52,542 bases of DNA from Halioglobus sp. GTDB lineage: Bacteria > Pseudomonadota > Gammaproteobacteria > Pseudomonadales > Halieaceae. Location of the stretch: the NCBI GenBank assembly GCA_029246385.1, contig JAQWNG010000035.1, positions 1 through 52,542 on the forward strand. The letters run 5' to 3'. Below the pieces are notes generated by a model that was not told where the DNA came from, made no database searches, and saw nothing but the letters and a program-made list of their open reading frames with translations. Of this stretch, positions 36,402 to 44,979 are shown piece by piece (the first letter of the stretch is position 1; the number at the start of each line of letters is the position of its first letter). A program made the position numbers and the translations under genes.

Positions 36402-36403
36402 CA

Positions 36404-38266
36404 ATGAGACGTATTGAATCGGTCAACGATTTTGTGATCAAGTTTGCCAATGTTAACGGCACAGGCTCTGCCAGCGCCAATAACCTGTTTGCTAAGGCCC
36501 TGTTTCGAATGGGCATCCCAGTGTCTCCAAAAAACATCTTTCCCTCAAATATTCAAGGCCTGCCTACATGGTATGAAGTGCGGGTAAACGATAAGGGCTA
36601 TCTCGGTCGCAGAGGCGGTATTGATATTGCCCTTTCTGTGAACCCGCAGAGCATGGCGCAAGATATCCATGAGGTTCTACCGGGGGGATATTTTATCTAT
36701 GATGACACCAAGCCGCTTGATCTGCGTCTTTGGCGCGACGACATTACGATTGTTGGCCTGCCTCTTAGCCGCCTCTGTAATGAGAATTATGAAGATCCGC
36801 GACAGCGACAACTGTTTAAGAACGTCATATATGTCGGTGCGCTCGCAGCGTTGCTTGATATCGACTTCAAGGTGCTAACCGGTCTTTTGGAAGATCAGTT
36901 TAAAGGTAAAAAGAACTTGGTACTGCCGAATACTCATGCGCTGGAGTTGGGGTACCACTATGCGCAGGCCAATGTGGCGTGCCCGCTTGGTATACGCGTG
37001 GAAAAGAGCGATAAAGTCGGAGACAAGATCCTCCTTGATGGTAATACAGCATTGGGACTTGGTGCATTGTATGGTGGCGCCACCGTGGCGGCCTGGTACC
37101 CAATAACGCCGTCGACCTCTGTTGTCGACGCGTTTGAGAAATACGCAAAGCGGGTACGGATTGACCCGGGTACTGGCAGGCGTAATTATGCAATCGTTCA
37201 GGCAGAGGATGAGTTGTCGGCTATTGGTATGGTCATTGGCGCAAGTTGGAATGGTGCCCGTTCTTTTACTGCGACCTCGGGCCCCGGCATTTCGCTAATG
37301 AGTGAGTTTCTCGGCTTAGCCTATTTTGCCGAAATACCGACAGTATTATTTAATGTACAGCGTGCTGGTCCGTCCACCGGCATGCCAACACGAACTCAGC
37401 AGTCAGATATTTTGGCTTGCGCCTATGCCTCGCATGGCGACACTAAGCAGGTCTTACTTTTTCCCTCAACCCCCAAGGAATGTTTTGATTTTGGGGCATT
37501 GTCGTTTGACCTGGCAGAGCGTCTGCAAACGCCTGTTATCCTGATGACGGATTTGGATCTTGGTATGAACGACAATATGACAGAACCTTTAGCATGGGAT
37601 GATACAAGGAAATACGATCGTGGAAAGGTGATGACAGCGGAGCAGTTAGAGGAAGGTATGGAGTTTGGTCGATATCTTGATGTAGATGGGGATGCTATCT
37701 GCTATCGCACGTATCCTGCTACCCATCCTACAAAAGGCTCTTTTTTCACCCGAGGTACATCCCGCAACGAGTATGCGGTCTACACCGAAAATGGCGAAGA
37801 GTACGAGGCGAATATGTTACGTCTATTGCGCAAGTGGGATACGATCAATGAGCATGTACCCGCACCCATTGCCGTAGATTGCGGCAAGCAAACGGATACC
37901 GCGGTATTGTATTTTGGCACCAGTGAGGAGTCGACGCTGGAAGCGTTGGATAATTTGGCGGCAGAGGGAATTTATCTAAATGCCATGAGAGTAAGAGCTT
38001 TTCCATTCAATCACGAAGTGCGCGACTACATCGAACGGCATAAAGAAGTCTTTGTTGTTGAGCAAAATCGGGATGCACAGTTGCGCACGTTGCTGATGGC
38101 TGAATTCGAATTTGGGCCAGATCAACTAAAATCCGTGCTGTGCTTCGATGGCACTCCCATCAGTGCACGTAATATAGGCAAGCAAGTTAAAAACTACCTA
38201 AAGAGCGACAATGTTGTGCCCCTGCATCGCAACGTTAATTTAGTTCGATCGGGAGAATCTTTATGA
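36404..38266 (+). CDS. korA: 2-oxoacid:acceptor oxidoreductase, fused gamma-alpha subunit
   Basis: This 620-residue protein joins the gamma domain (residues 1 to about 190, with G-T-G-S-A-S-A-N at 19-26 and a G-R-R-G-G loop at 68-72) to the alpha pyrimidine-binding domain (Y-P-I-T-P-S-T at 232-238, then Q-A-E-D-E-L-S-A and T-S-G-P-G-I-S-L-M-S-E). It lacks its own ferredoxin domain; the iron-sulfur centres are in the partner subunits. The family oxidatively decarboxylates 2-oxoacids to acyl-CoA, and this fused form is typical of 2-oxoglutarate oxidoreductases, though the substrate is not proven. ATG 36404 is the start, 2 bases after the flavoprotein gene; an open extension to 36308 overlaps that gene and is rejected. 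It overlaps korB by 4 bases. Confidence 0.9.
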   Translation: MRRIESVNDFVIKFANVNGTGSASANNLFAKALFRMGIPVSPKNIFPSNIQGLPTWYEVRVNDKGYLGRRGGIDIALSVNPQSMAQDIHEVLPGGYFIYDDTKPLDLRLWRDDITIVGLPLSRLCNENYEDPRQRQLFKNVIYVGALAALLDIDFKVLTGLLEDQFKGKKNLVLPNTHALELGYHYAQANVACPLGIRVEKSDKVGDKILLDGNTALGLGALYGGATVAAWYPITPSTSVVDAFEKYAKRVRIDPGTGRRNYAIVQAEDELSAIGMVIGASWNGARSFTATSGPGISLMSEFLGLAYFAEIPTVLFNVQRAGPSTGMPTRTQQSDILACAYASHGDTKQVLLFPSTPKECFDFGALSFDLAERLQTPVILMTDLDLGMNDNMTEPLAWDDTRKYDRGKVMTAEQLEEGMEFGRYLDVDGDAICYRTYPATHPTKGSFFTRGTSRNEYAVYTENGEEYEANMLRLLRKWDTINEHVPAPIAVDCGKQTDTAVLYFGTSEESTLEALDNLAAEGIYLNAMRVRAFPFNHEVRDYIERHKEVFVVEQNRDAQLRTLLMAEFEFGPDQLKSVLCFDGTPISARNIGKQVKNYLKSDNVVPLHRNVNLVRSGESL

Positions 38267-39315
38267 GCTACCAGGTACCTAAGTTCCGTCATCCGGATTT
38301 GCCGCAAAATGATTTGGGTTACACTAAAGCTGATTATGAGGGCACTATTTCTACGCTTTGCGCCGGTTGCGGCCATGATTCTATTAGTGGGTCAATTGTG
38401 AGGGCTTGCCATGAGCTATCCATTGAGCCTCATAAAATAGCCAAATTATCTGGTATCGGCTGCTCATCTAAGACGCCAGCTTACTTTTTGGGACAATCAC
38501 ATGGTTTTAACTCCGTTCATGGTCGCATGCCGTCGGTGGTGACAGGAGCCGCTTTAGCTAACCGGGATCTTGTTTATTTGGGCGTGTCTGGTGATGGCGA
38601 TACTGCCTCCATCGGCATGGGGCAATTTGCACACGTGGCGAGGCGCAATCTGAATATGGTTTACATTGTGATGAATAATGGTTGCTACGGCCTAACCAAA
38701 GGGCAGGATTCAGCGACGGCAGACAGAGGGTCTGCAAGCAAGAAAGGCGACCCTAACATATACAGTTCCATTGACCTATGCGGCACCGCGCTACAGATGG
38801 GTGCAACCTTTGTTGCACGCAGTTTTTCCGGAGACAAAGATCAGCTGTTACCATTAATTAAGGCTGCGATGTCTCATCGGGGGTTTGCTGTTATTGATGT
38901 GGTCTCACCCTGTGTGACGTTTAATAACAATCCGCAGTCAACAAAAAGCTATGAGTTCGTGCGTGAGCATTCAGAGGCTACCGGAACCATTGACTTTGTG
39001 CCGATGCACAAAGAGATTACTGCGAAATATCAGCCCGGTTCAAGTCATGAAGTCACCATGCATGATGGCTCGTCACTGCGTCTTTTTAAGGCCGATGAGT
39101 CACTCAATCCGTTTGATCGGCGTTCGGCGATCACAGCCTTAGAAGATCATCGCTATTCTGGCAGCATTTTAACTGGCCTCATCTATATTAATGAGGATTC
39201 TCGAGATTTGCATGAAGTTCTAGAGACGTCACAGAGGCCTTTAAATGAGTTGGACGAGACAGATTTGTGTCCAGGGAATAAGATGTTAATGAATATTAAC
39301 GCTAGCCTGCGCTAG
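38263..39315 (+). CDS. korB: 2-oxoacid:acceptor oxidoreductase beta subunit
   Basis: This 350-residue subunit binds thiamine diphosphate and a 4Fe-4S cluster. C33 and C36 (C-A-G-C-G-H) plus C67 (G-I-G-C-S-S-K) are cluster ligands, with a fourth likely further on (C208-211 region, S-P-C-V-T-F). The TPP motif G-D-G-D-T-A-S-I-G spans 110-118 and ends with N-N-G-C-Y-G-L-T-K-G-Q at 138-148. The C-terminal part (from about 235) is longer than in simple beta subunits and may contact the flavoprotein. The ATGA overlap shows translational coupling to korA. Substrate 2-oxoglutarate is the best guess. Confidence 0.9.
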   Translation: MSYQVPKFRHPDLPQNDLGYTKADYEGTISTLCAGCGHDSISGSIVRACHELSIEPHKIAKLSGIGCSSKTPAYFLGQSHGFNSVHGRMPSVVTGAALANRDLVYLGVSGDGDTASIGMGQFAHVARRNLNMVYIVMNNGCYGLTKGQDSATADRGSASKKGDPNIYSSIDLCGTALQMGATFVARSFSGDKDQLLPLIKAAMSHRGFAVIDVVSPCVTFNNNPQSTKSYEFVREHSEATGTIDFVPMHKEITAKYQPGSSHEVTMHDGSSLRLFKADESLNPFDRRSAITALEDHRYSGSILTGLIYINEDSRDLHEVLETSQRPLNELDETDLCPGNKMLMNINASLR

Positions 39316-39382
39316 GCCTTATTTGCAGGCATACGGTTGCGTTCTGGCCAAAGTTTTGCGTATTTTTCCCTCACATCACGTA

Positions 39383-39416
39383 TTGTCAACTAACTGTCAC
39401 AATTACATCATTTAAT
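39383..39416 (+). promoter_or_regulatory. Pho box and -10 element of phoB
   Basis: TTGTCAA-CTAA-CTGTCAC (39383-39400) is a two-unit Pho box with the canonical 7-4-7 layout. A third degenerate unit, ACATCAT, continues at the 11-base period (39405-39411). TTTAAT at 39411-39416, 10 bases after the box, matches the -10 consensus in five of six positions. PhoB would take the place of the -35 contact, giving autoregulation. Confidence 0.85.
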
Positions 39417-39449
39417 TACGCTCAGGTTTGAGAGAGAGTATTTAAGCCG

Positions 39450-40151
39450 ATGAGCACACAAACACTGCTAATTGTTGATGACGAGGCCGCTATTCGAGAC
39501 ATGTTGCGTATGGTGCTGGAAACAGCCGATTTCCGCTGTATCGAAGCAGAAAATATACAAGAAGCCTACAGGCTTATAGTAGATGAACGTCCCGCCTTAG
39601 TTCTTTTAGACTGGATGTTGCCAGGCGGTAGTGGTGTCGAATTAATGCACCGGCTCAAGCGAGAGGCTCTTACGCGGAGAATGCCGATCATCATGCTCAC
39701 CGCTAAGACCGCAGAAGATAATGTTATTCAGGGGCTTGATGTTGGCGCTGACGACTATATCAGTAAGCCTTTTGCGCCGCGGGAATTAATAGCCCGAATC
39801 AGAGCGCTGTTACGGCGCTCAAGCGGCGGCGGCGAGGGAGAAAAAATTCAATTTTCTGGGTTGCTGCTGGACGTTGCGAGCAAACGGGTATTTATCAAGG
39901 GGCAGCCGTTGGTCATCGGGCCAACCGAGTTCAGGCTGTTACAATTCCTCATGTCGAATCCAGAGCGGGCCTATTCACGTGGCCAATTACTCGATCAGGT
40001 GTGGGGCGCCAACGTGTATGTGGAAGAGCGCACGGTTGATGTGCACATACGACGACTTCGCTTGGCTTTGCAGGTTCCACAGGGTGATAGCAGCAATATG
40101 ATTCAGACTGTGCGGGGGGTCGGATATCGCTTTTCGGCAAGAGGTTATTAG
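39450..40151 (+). CDS. phoB: Phosphate regulon response regulator PhoB
   Basis: PhoB activates phosphate-starvation genes when phosphorylated by PhoR. The 233 residues hold a receiver domain with D10, D11, phosphorylation site D54 and K106 (Y-I-S-K-P-F), then an OmpR-type winged helix with R-A-Y-S-R-G-Q-L-L-D-Q-V-W-G and R-T-V-D-V-H-I-R-R-L-R. Adjacent phoR and the upstream Pho box confirm the assignment over other OmpR-family regulators. Confidence 0.97.
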   Translation: MSTQTLLIVDDEAAIRDMLRMVLETADFRCIEAENIQEAYRLIVDERPALVLLDWMLPGGSGVELMHRLKREALTRRMPIIMLTAKTAEDNVIQGLDVGADDYISKPFAPRELIARIRALLRRSSGGGEGEKIQFSGLLLDVASKRVFIKGQPLVIGPTEFRLLQFLMSNPERAYSRGQLLDQVWGANVYVEERTVDVHIRRLRLALQVPQGDSSNMIQTVRGVGYRFSARGY

Positions 40152-40173
40152 TAGTAGAGGTTTTTGACACAGC

Positions 40174-41445
40174 ATGACTTGGGTTGCAGTCACGAGCAGA
40201 GCTTTATTACTGATCACAGTCGTGGCCTTTGTGGGTGCTCTTTATGGCTATCCACAAGAGGCTGTCATTCTCGTTTTGTTGGGGATTTGCGGTTTTTCGT
40301 ATCATCAGATGCGGCGCGTACAATTGTGGCTGCGGACACCTGAAAAGATGCCGCCAGATGCCTTTGGGCCATGGGGAGAAGTTCTTTCCCGTATGTACTT
40401 CCTGCAGCGGAATAGCCAAGAGGCACAGGCCCAATTACAGGTCACAGTGGACTACTTGCAGGATTCATTCGCAGCCATGAGAGACGGTGTTGTGATGGTA
40501 GACACCAATGGCTGTATCAAGTGGTTAAACCGTTCTTTAGAGCCCTTGCTGGGTTTGCATTGCCCAGAAGATACAGGACAAATGCTCACCAACTTAGTGC
40601 GAGCTCCTGAATTCAATCGTTATTTCCTAGCCATGGACTATTCAGCTCCCCTGCAGTATCTCGCCAGTGCGGGTGATAATCCACTATATCTGCGCGTAGA
40701 AATCACACCGTTCGGAGAAGGAGAGCGTATTCTGTTTGTTCGAGACGTAACTAAGGCCGTGCTTATGGAAAAGATGCGTCGCGAATTTGTTGCAAACGTG
40801 TCACATGAACTGCGTACTCCACTAACAGTAATCAGTGGCTACCTAGGAAGTATTTTAACTGATACTAAGGCATTTCCAGAGCATTATCTGAAAGCCCTTA
40901 AGCAAATGGGCCAACAAGCCGAGCGGATGGAGAATTTACTGAACGATCTGCTGTGGTTGTCTCGTATTGAAAGTGAGCAGCACATTAGTGTCCATGAGAG
41001 TATAGACGTGAGGGGCTTATTCAATGAGCTGCGGGATGACTTGGTAGAGTCTCACCCTAATTCTATTCTGGTGCTGAATATTGCAACCGATAAAACAATT
41101 TTTGGTGATTATCGACAGCTGTATAGTGCGGTGTCCAATTTGGTGATTAACGCCATCAAGTACAGCCCTGAGGGTACTCCCGTGACGCTAAGCTGGATCT
41201 TGCAGGGGCACAAGCTGTGTTTGCAGGTTAGTGACCACGGGCTTGGTATAGATGCGTCGCATATTCCCCGGCTAACTGAACGGTTTTACCGGGTAGATGA
41301 CAGTCGAAGTTCCGCAACGGGTGGCACAGGCTTGGGGCTTGCGATTGTCAAGCATGTTGCAGCGGCGAACCATGGTCAGCTAAACATCGAGAGTATATTG
41401 GGTGAAGGCAGTACATTTACACTAGTATTTCGAGCAAGAGGCTAA
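40174..41445 (+). CDS. phoR: Phosphate regulon sensor kinase PhoR
   Basis: PhoR is the membrane histidine kinase that phosphorylates PhoB under phosphate limitation. The 423 residues have two close N-terminal helices (about 8-24 and 29-43) with no large periplasmic domain, a PAS region (about 95-190), and the H-box F-V-A-N-V-S-H-E-L-R-T-P-L with H211. The ATPase domain follows, with N-A-I-K-Y-S-P-E-G (N-box), D-H-G-L-G-I-D (G1), R-F-Y-R-V-D (F) and G-G-T-G-L-G-L-A-I-V-K (G2). This layout is that of PhoR, which senses through the Pst system and PhoU rather than a periplasmic ligand. Confidence 0.96.
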   Translation: MTWVAVTSRALLLITVVAFVGALYGYPQEAVILVLLGICGFSYHQMRRVQLWLRTPEKMPPDAFGPWGEVLSRMYFLQRNSQEAQAQLQVTVDYLQDSFAAMRDGVVMVDTNGCIKWLNRSLEPLLGLHCPEDTGQMLTNLVRAPEFNRYFLAMDYSAPLQYLASAGDNPLYLRVEITPFGEGERILFVRDVTKAVLMEKMRREFVANVSHELRTPLTVISGYLGSILTDTKAFPEHYLKALKQMGQQAERMENLLNDLLWLSRIESEQHISVHESIDVRGLFNELRDDLVESHPNSILVLNIATDKTIFGDYRQLYSAVSNLVINAIKYSPEGTPVTLSWILQGHKLCLQVSDHGLGIDASHIPRLTERFYRVDDSRSSATGGTGLGLAIVKHVAAANHGQLNIESILGEGSTFTLVFRARG

Positions 41446-41449
41446 CGTT

Positions 41450-42169
41450 ATGTTGAAACAAGAAGATTATGGGCAGCATATTTCTGGACAGTTTAATACT
41501 GAGTTGGAATCCCTTCGTAACCAACTGCTTGCAATGGGTGGACAGGTCGAGCAGCAGCTGACGACGGCTCTGGAGGCGCTGATGAAATTGGATAGTGGTG
41601 TAGCCGAGTCGATTATGCGCAACGATCGTGAGATCAATCAGATGGAAATGACAATAGACGATGAGTGCGCAACCATTATTGCGAGGCGGCAGCCGACGGC
41701 AAGTGACCTTCGGCTGGTTATTACAATTATTAAAGTAAACAGAGACTTAGAGCGTATTGGAGATGAGGCGGCGAAAGTGGCCAGGCAGGCGGTACAGCTG
41801 TCAGAGGGCGGAATGTCCCCAAGTGGTTTCGTCGAGATCCGGCACATCGGTGCTCTCGTTGGGGTCCTGTTGAGGCAATCGCTGGATGCTTTCGCGCGGC
41901 TAGATGTTACAAAAGCGATAGAAGTGGTTAGGGGAGACGCGGAAGTTGACAAGGAATACGGCAGCGCCCTGCGCAGTCTAGTCACCTTTATGGTGGAAGA
42001 CCCTCGAAATGTTGGCGCCATCCTCAACGAGATGTGGGCATTGCGCAGTCTCGAACGTATAGGAGACCACGCCTGCAATATCGCCGAGCACGTGGTCTAT
42101 TTGGTTAAAGGCCTCGATGTCAGGCACGGCCGCTTGAGTGAACTCGGAGAAGATGTGTTGGATTATTAA
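41450..42169 (+). CDS. phoU: Phosphate signalling protein PhoU
   Basis: PhoU links the PstSCAB transporter to PhoR and keeps the regulon off when phosphate is plentiful. The 239 residues form two three-helix PhoU repeats, each with an acidic metal-binding motif: E-I-N-Q-M-E-M-T-I-D-D-E and E-V-D-K-E-Y. L-E-R-I-G-D occurs in both halves (about 100-105 and 200-206). It starts 4 bases after phoR and ends 145 bases before pstS. Its place between phoR and pstS is unusual; in E. coli it follows pstB. Confidence 0.96.
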   Translation: MLKQEDYGQHISGQFNTELESLRNQLLAMGGQVEQQLTTALEALMKLDSGVAESIMRNDREINQMEMTIDDECATIIARRQPTASDLRLVITIIKVNRDLERIGDEAAKVARQAVQLSEGGMSPSGFVEIRHIGALVGVLLRQSLDAFARLDVTKAIEVVRGDAEVDKEYGSALRSLVTFMVEDPRNVGAILNEMWALRSLERIGDHACNIAEHVVYLVKGLDVRHGRLSELGEDVLDY

Positions 42170-42219
42170 CCACCACAATATTACCGCGGACAAGCCCTTG
42201 TTACAGAGAATCCCAATGA

Positions 42220-42253
42220 CTGTCACACGACTGTAACATAGGCGACGTAGACT
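42220..42253 (+). promoter_or_regulatory. Pho box and -10 element of pstS
   Basis: CTGTCAC-ACGA-CTGTAAC (42220-42237) is a two-unit Pho box with exact 7-4-7 spacing. TAGACT at 42248-42253, 10 bases after it, is a fair -10 (four of six). It lets pstSCAB be transcribed independently of phoBRU. The leader to the ATG at 42315 is about 55 bases. Confidence 0.85.
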
Positions 42254-42314
42254 TATTTTCATGATTTAACGGCAAACATTTCGATATCACTTATTATGAC
42301 GGAGCTTTAAGTCC

Positions 42315-43460
42315 ATGAAAAATTTTCTGGTCGGAGCAATTGTGGCGCTCGCCACGTTCGGTAGCATTCATTCAGTGCAGGCGGCGAGTCATGAAAGCGT
42401 CAGTATTGTAGGGTCATCCACTGTCTATCCCTTTGCTACGGTGGTGGCTGAACGGTTTGGTCGTTCTACAGATTTCAAAACTCCCACAATCGAGTCAACC
42501 GGCACCGGAGGTGGTCTTAAGCTTTTTTGCAGTGGACTTGGCGCCAACACGCCTGATATCACGAATGCCTCTCGTCGTATTAAAATGAGCGAGTATGATG
42601 ACTGCCAGACCAGTGGAGTGACTGACATTGTTGAAGTGTTAGTTGGTTACGATGGTATCGCTATCGCTAATTCGACTCAGTCTGCGGAGCTTGAAATTAG
42701 CCTCTACGATATCTACCTCGCTTTAGCCAAGGATGTGCCAGGCGCTGATGGTAAGCTTATCGCGAATCCGAATATTACCTGGGAAGATGTGAACCCTGTG
42801 TTGCCACCCGTTAAAATCGAAGTGCTAGGGCCACCGCCTACGTCCGGCACTAGAGATGCTTTTGTAGAACTCGCGATGGCCGGAGGCGCGAAAGCGGTGC
42901 CCGATCTAAAGGAACTGTCTGCAATGAGTGCTGATCAGGTTGATGAAATCAAGGCGATGATGGTAAAACTGGGTGTACCATTAGGCGTTTACAATGCATT
43001 GGCTGAGCGAAAAGGCAAGGCACCGAAAGGTAAAGATATATTTACTACCCTTGCGTATGCGATCCGTGAGGACGGGGCTTTTATTGAGGCGGGTGAAAAC
43101 GATAATTTGATCGTACAAAAATTGCAGGCCAACCCGGATGCAGTAGGTATATTCGGCTTTAGTTTTCTTGACGAAAACCGGGACAAGGTGCAGGGCGCTA
43201 GTGTCGACGGTATTGTGCCGACCTTCGATACGATTGCTGGCAATGAATACCCCGTGTCGCGCCCACTGTATTTTTATATCAAAGGCGCCCACGTTGGCAA
43301 AATTTCTGGCATACAGGAGTACGCCATCGAGTTTACGTCGTTAAAGGCAATGGGAGAGGATGGCTATTTGACCGAGAGAGGGTTAATCCCCTTGAGCGGT
43401 GAAGAGCTCAAACAGATCCAGAACGATGTCAAAAATCTCAATCGCCTTGAATTAGAGTAG
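42315..43460 (+). CDS. pstS: Periplasmic phosphate-binding protein PstS
   Basis: PstS captures phosphate in the periplasm and delivers it to PstCA. The 381 residues start with a signal peptide cleaved near V-Q-A (about residue 23). V-G-S-S-T-V-Y-P-F and T-G-T-G-G-G-L-K-L-F are phosphate-contacting loops, and S-G-T-R-D-A-F is the third. It is longer than E. coli PstS (346), with an insert near A-K-D-V-P-G-A-D-G, as in the long PstS of many marine gammaproteobacteria. Expression is probably strong under phosphate limitation through the Pho box before it. Confidence 0.96.
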   Translation: MKNFLVGAIVALATFGSIHSVQAASHESVSIVGSSTVYPFATVVAERFGRSTDFKTPTIESTGTGGGLKLFCSGLGANTPDITNASRRIKMSEYDDCQTSGVTDIVEVLVGYDGIAIANSTQSAELEISLYDIYLALAKDVPGADGKLIANPNITWEDVNPVLPPVKIEVLGPPPTSGTRDAFVELAMAGGAKAVPDLKELSAMSADQVDEIKAMMVKLGVPLGVYNALAERKGKAPKGKDIFTTLAYAIREDGAFIEAGENDNLIVQKLQANPDAVGIFGFSFLDENRDKVQGASVDGIVPTFDTIAGNEYPVSRPLYFYIKGAHVGKISGIQEYAIEFTSLKAMGEDGYLTERGLIPLSGEELKQIQNDVKNLNRLELE

Positions 43461-43587
43461 CGAAGCGTTCTCCATATTAATTCAATTAGATTGAGTCTGT
43501 CAGGATATGAGGCGCGGCTTTGTTATTAGAGCAACAATGCGTCTTGGTTCTCTGCGAAATCGTTGTTACACGAGCAAATAGCCAATA

Positions 43588-44979
43588 ATGCAAACGACAA
43601 CGATTTTTCTGGCGCTTGCCACCTTGTGCGTTATCAGCTTCTTTATGGGTCGGAATCGGTCTCGCGTGGTTGCTATGCGCTTGGGCAATGGCCTCACGGC
43701 GTTGCATTCTTTACCTTCACACTACGGTTATATGGCCGCTATATGGTCAGCGCTTCCAGCCTTATTTCTGCTTGCGCTGTGGAGCGGTTTCGAATCCACT
43801 ATCTTGTACAAGCTGGTGATCGCGCAATTGCCGCAGAGCATTCAGGCTATGCCTGCCAATGAACTTGGCCTCTACTATAACCAGTTGCAGGGATTTGCGC
43901 AGGGTGGATTTGGGTCCACCGAACAGGATCAAATTCAGGTGGCGGCAAGCGAACACTATCGTGTGTTGACATCTTGGAGCAGTCAACTTAAGACAGCAAT
44001 GGTGTTGGTCGTTGCAGTCGTTGGCGGACTGCTGGCGGTGCGCCGGGTCACACCTCTTTTGCGCGCGAGGAATCATGTAGAAAAAATATTGGAGTGGATA
44101 CTTTTCGGCAGTTCATTAGTTGCCGTACTGACAACTCTAGGGATTATCCTGTCGATTCTGTTTGAAGCCATTCGTTTTTTTAAAGTAATCCCACTACAAG
44201 ATTTCCTATTTGGTTTGCAATGGAGTCCGCAAATGGCAATCCGTACTGATCAGGTAGCCGCGTCGGGTTCTTTCGGCTTCCTGCCGTTGTTGGTTGGGAC
44301 ACTGCTTATCTCGACGGTAGCGTTATTGATCGCTGTTCCGGTAGGGTTGATGTCCGCTATATATCTCTCTGAGTATGCAAGTCGGCGATTTCGCACGGTT
44401 ACCAAGCCAGTACTTGAGATTCTTGCCGGAGTCCCGACCGTTGTTTATGGTTTCTTCGCTGCTTTGACAGTCGCGCCATTCATACGCGAGCTTGGGGGGT
44501 CGGTGGGCCTGAGTGTAGCCTCTGAGAGCGCTCTGGCCGCGGGTCTTGTGATGGGAATCATGATAATTCCCTTTGTTATGTCCCTATCAGACGACATTAT
44601 TACTGCCGTTCCTGACAGCTTGCGGGAAGCCTCTCTCGGGCTGGGCGCAACGATGAGCGAGACGATTCGCAAGGTGGTGATGCCCGCCGCGTTGCCCGGT
44701 ATTGTTGGTGGCATATTGCTAGCCGCCTCTCGTGCTATTGGCGAAACCATGATCGTTGTGATGGCGGCCGGTCTGTCTGCTAAATTGACTATCAACCCGT
44801 TAGAGGCAGTGACGACTATTACTGTGCAGATTGTTAGTCTCCTTGTCGGCGACCAAGAGTTTGATAACCCCAAGACGTTGGCCGCTTTTGCTCTGGGCTT
44901 GGTCTTATTCGTTGTCACGCTGCTGCTCAATGTGGTCGCGCTGTATGTGGTGAGAAAATACCGTGAACAATATGAATAA
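43588..44979 (+). CDS. pstC: Phosphate ABC transporter permease PstC
   Basis: PstC is one of the two permease subunits for phosphate uptake. At 463 residues it is longer than E. coli PstC (319). The extra N-terminal part adds at least two helices (about 3-20 and 47-70) and a periplasmic region before the conserved six-helix core from about 155. The EAA-type loop reads S-L-R-E-A-S-L-G-L-G-A-T-M-S-E-T-I near 344-361. This long form occurs in several gammaproteobacteria and is not a fusion error. The 127-base gap after pstS may hold an mRNA processing site. Its end overlaps pstA by 8 to 17 bases depending on the pstA start. Confidence 0.95.
   Translation: MQTTTIFLALATLCVISFFMGRNRSRVVAMRLGNGLTALHSLPSHYGYMAAIWSALPALFLLALWSGFESTILYKLVIAQLPQSIQAMPANELGLYYNQLQGFAQGGFGSTEQDQIQVAASEHYRVLTSWSSQLKTAMVLVVAVVGGLLAVRRVTPLLRARNHVEKILEWILFGSSLVAVLTTLGIILSILFEAIRFFKVIPLQDFLFGLQWSPQMAIRTDQVAASGSFGFLPLLVGTLLISTVALLIAVPVGLMSAIYLSEYASRRFRTVTKPVLEILAGVPTVVYGFFAALTVAPFIRELGGSVGLSVASESALAAGLVMGIMIIPFVMSLSDDIITAVPDSLREASLGLGATMSETIRKVVMPAALPGIVGGILLAASRAIGETMIVVMAAGLSAKLTINPLEAVTTITVQIVSLLVGDQEFDNPKTLAAFALGLVLFVVTLLLNVVALYVVRKYREQYE

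Noticed and set aside
36308-36403. Upstream extension of korA
   Set aside because: It overlaps the flavoprotein's last Fe-S motif; ATG 36404 lies 2 bases after that gene's stop.
39305-39329. GCCTGC/GCAGGC hairpin after korB
   Set aside because: The stem is six bases and no T-tract follows, so I do not call a terminator.
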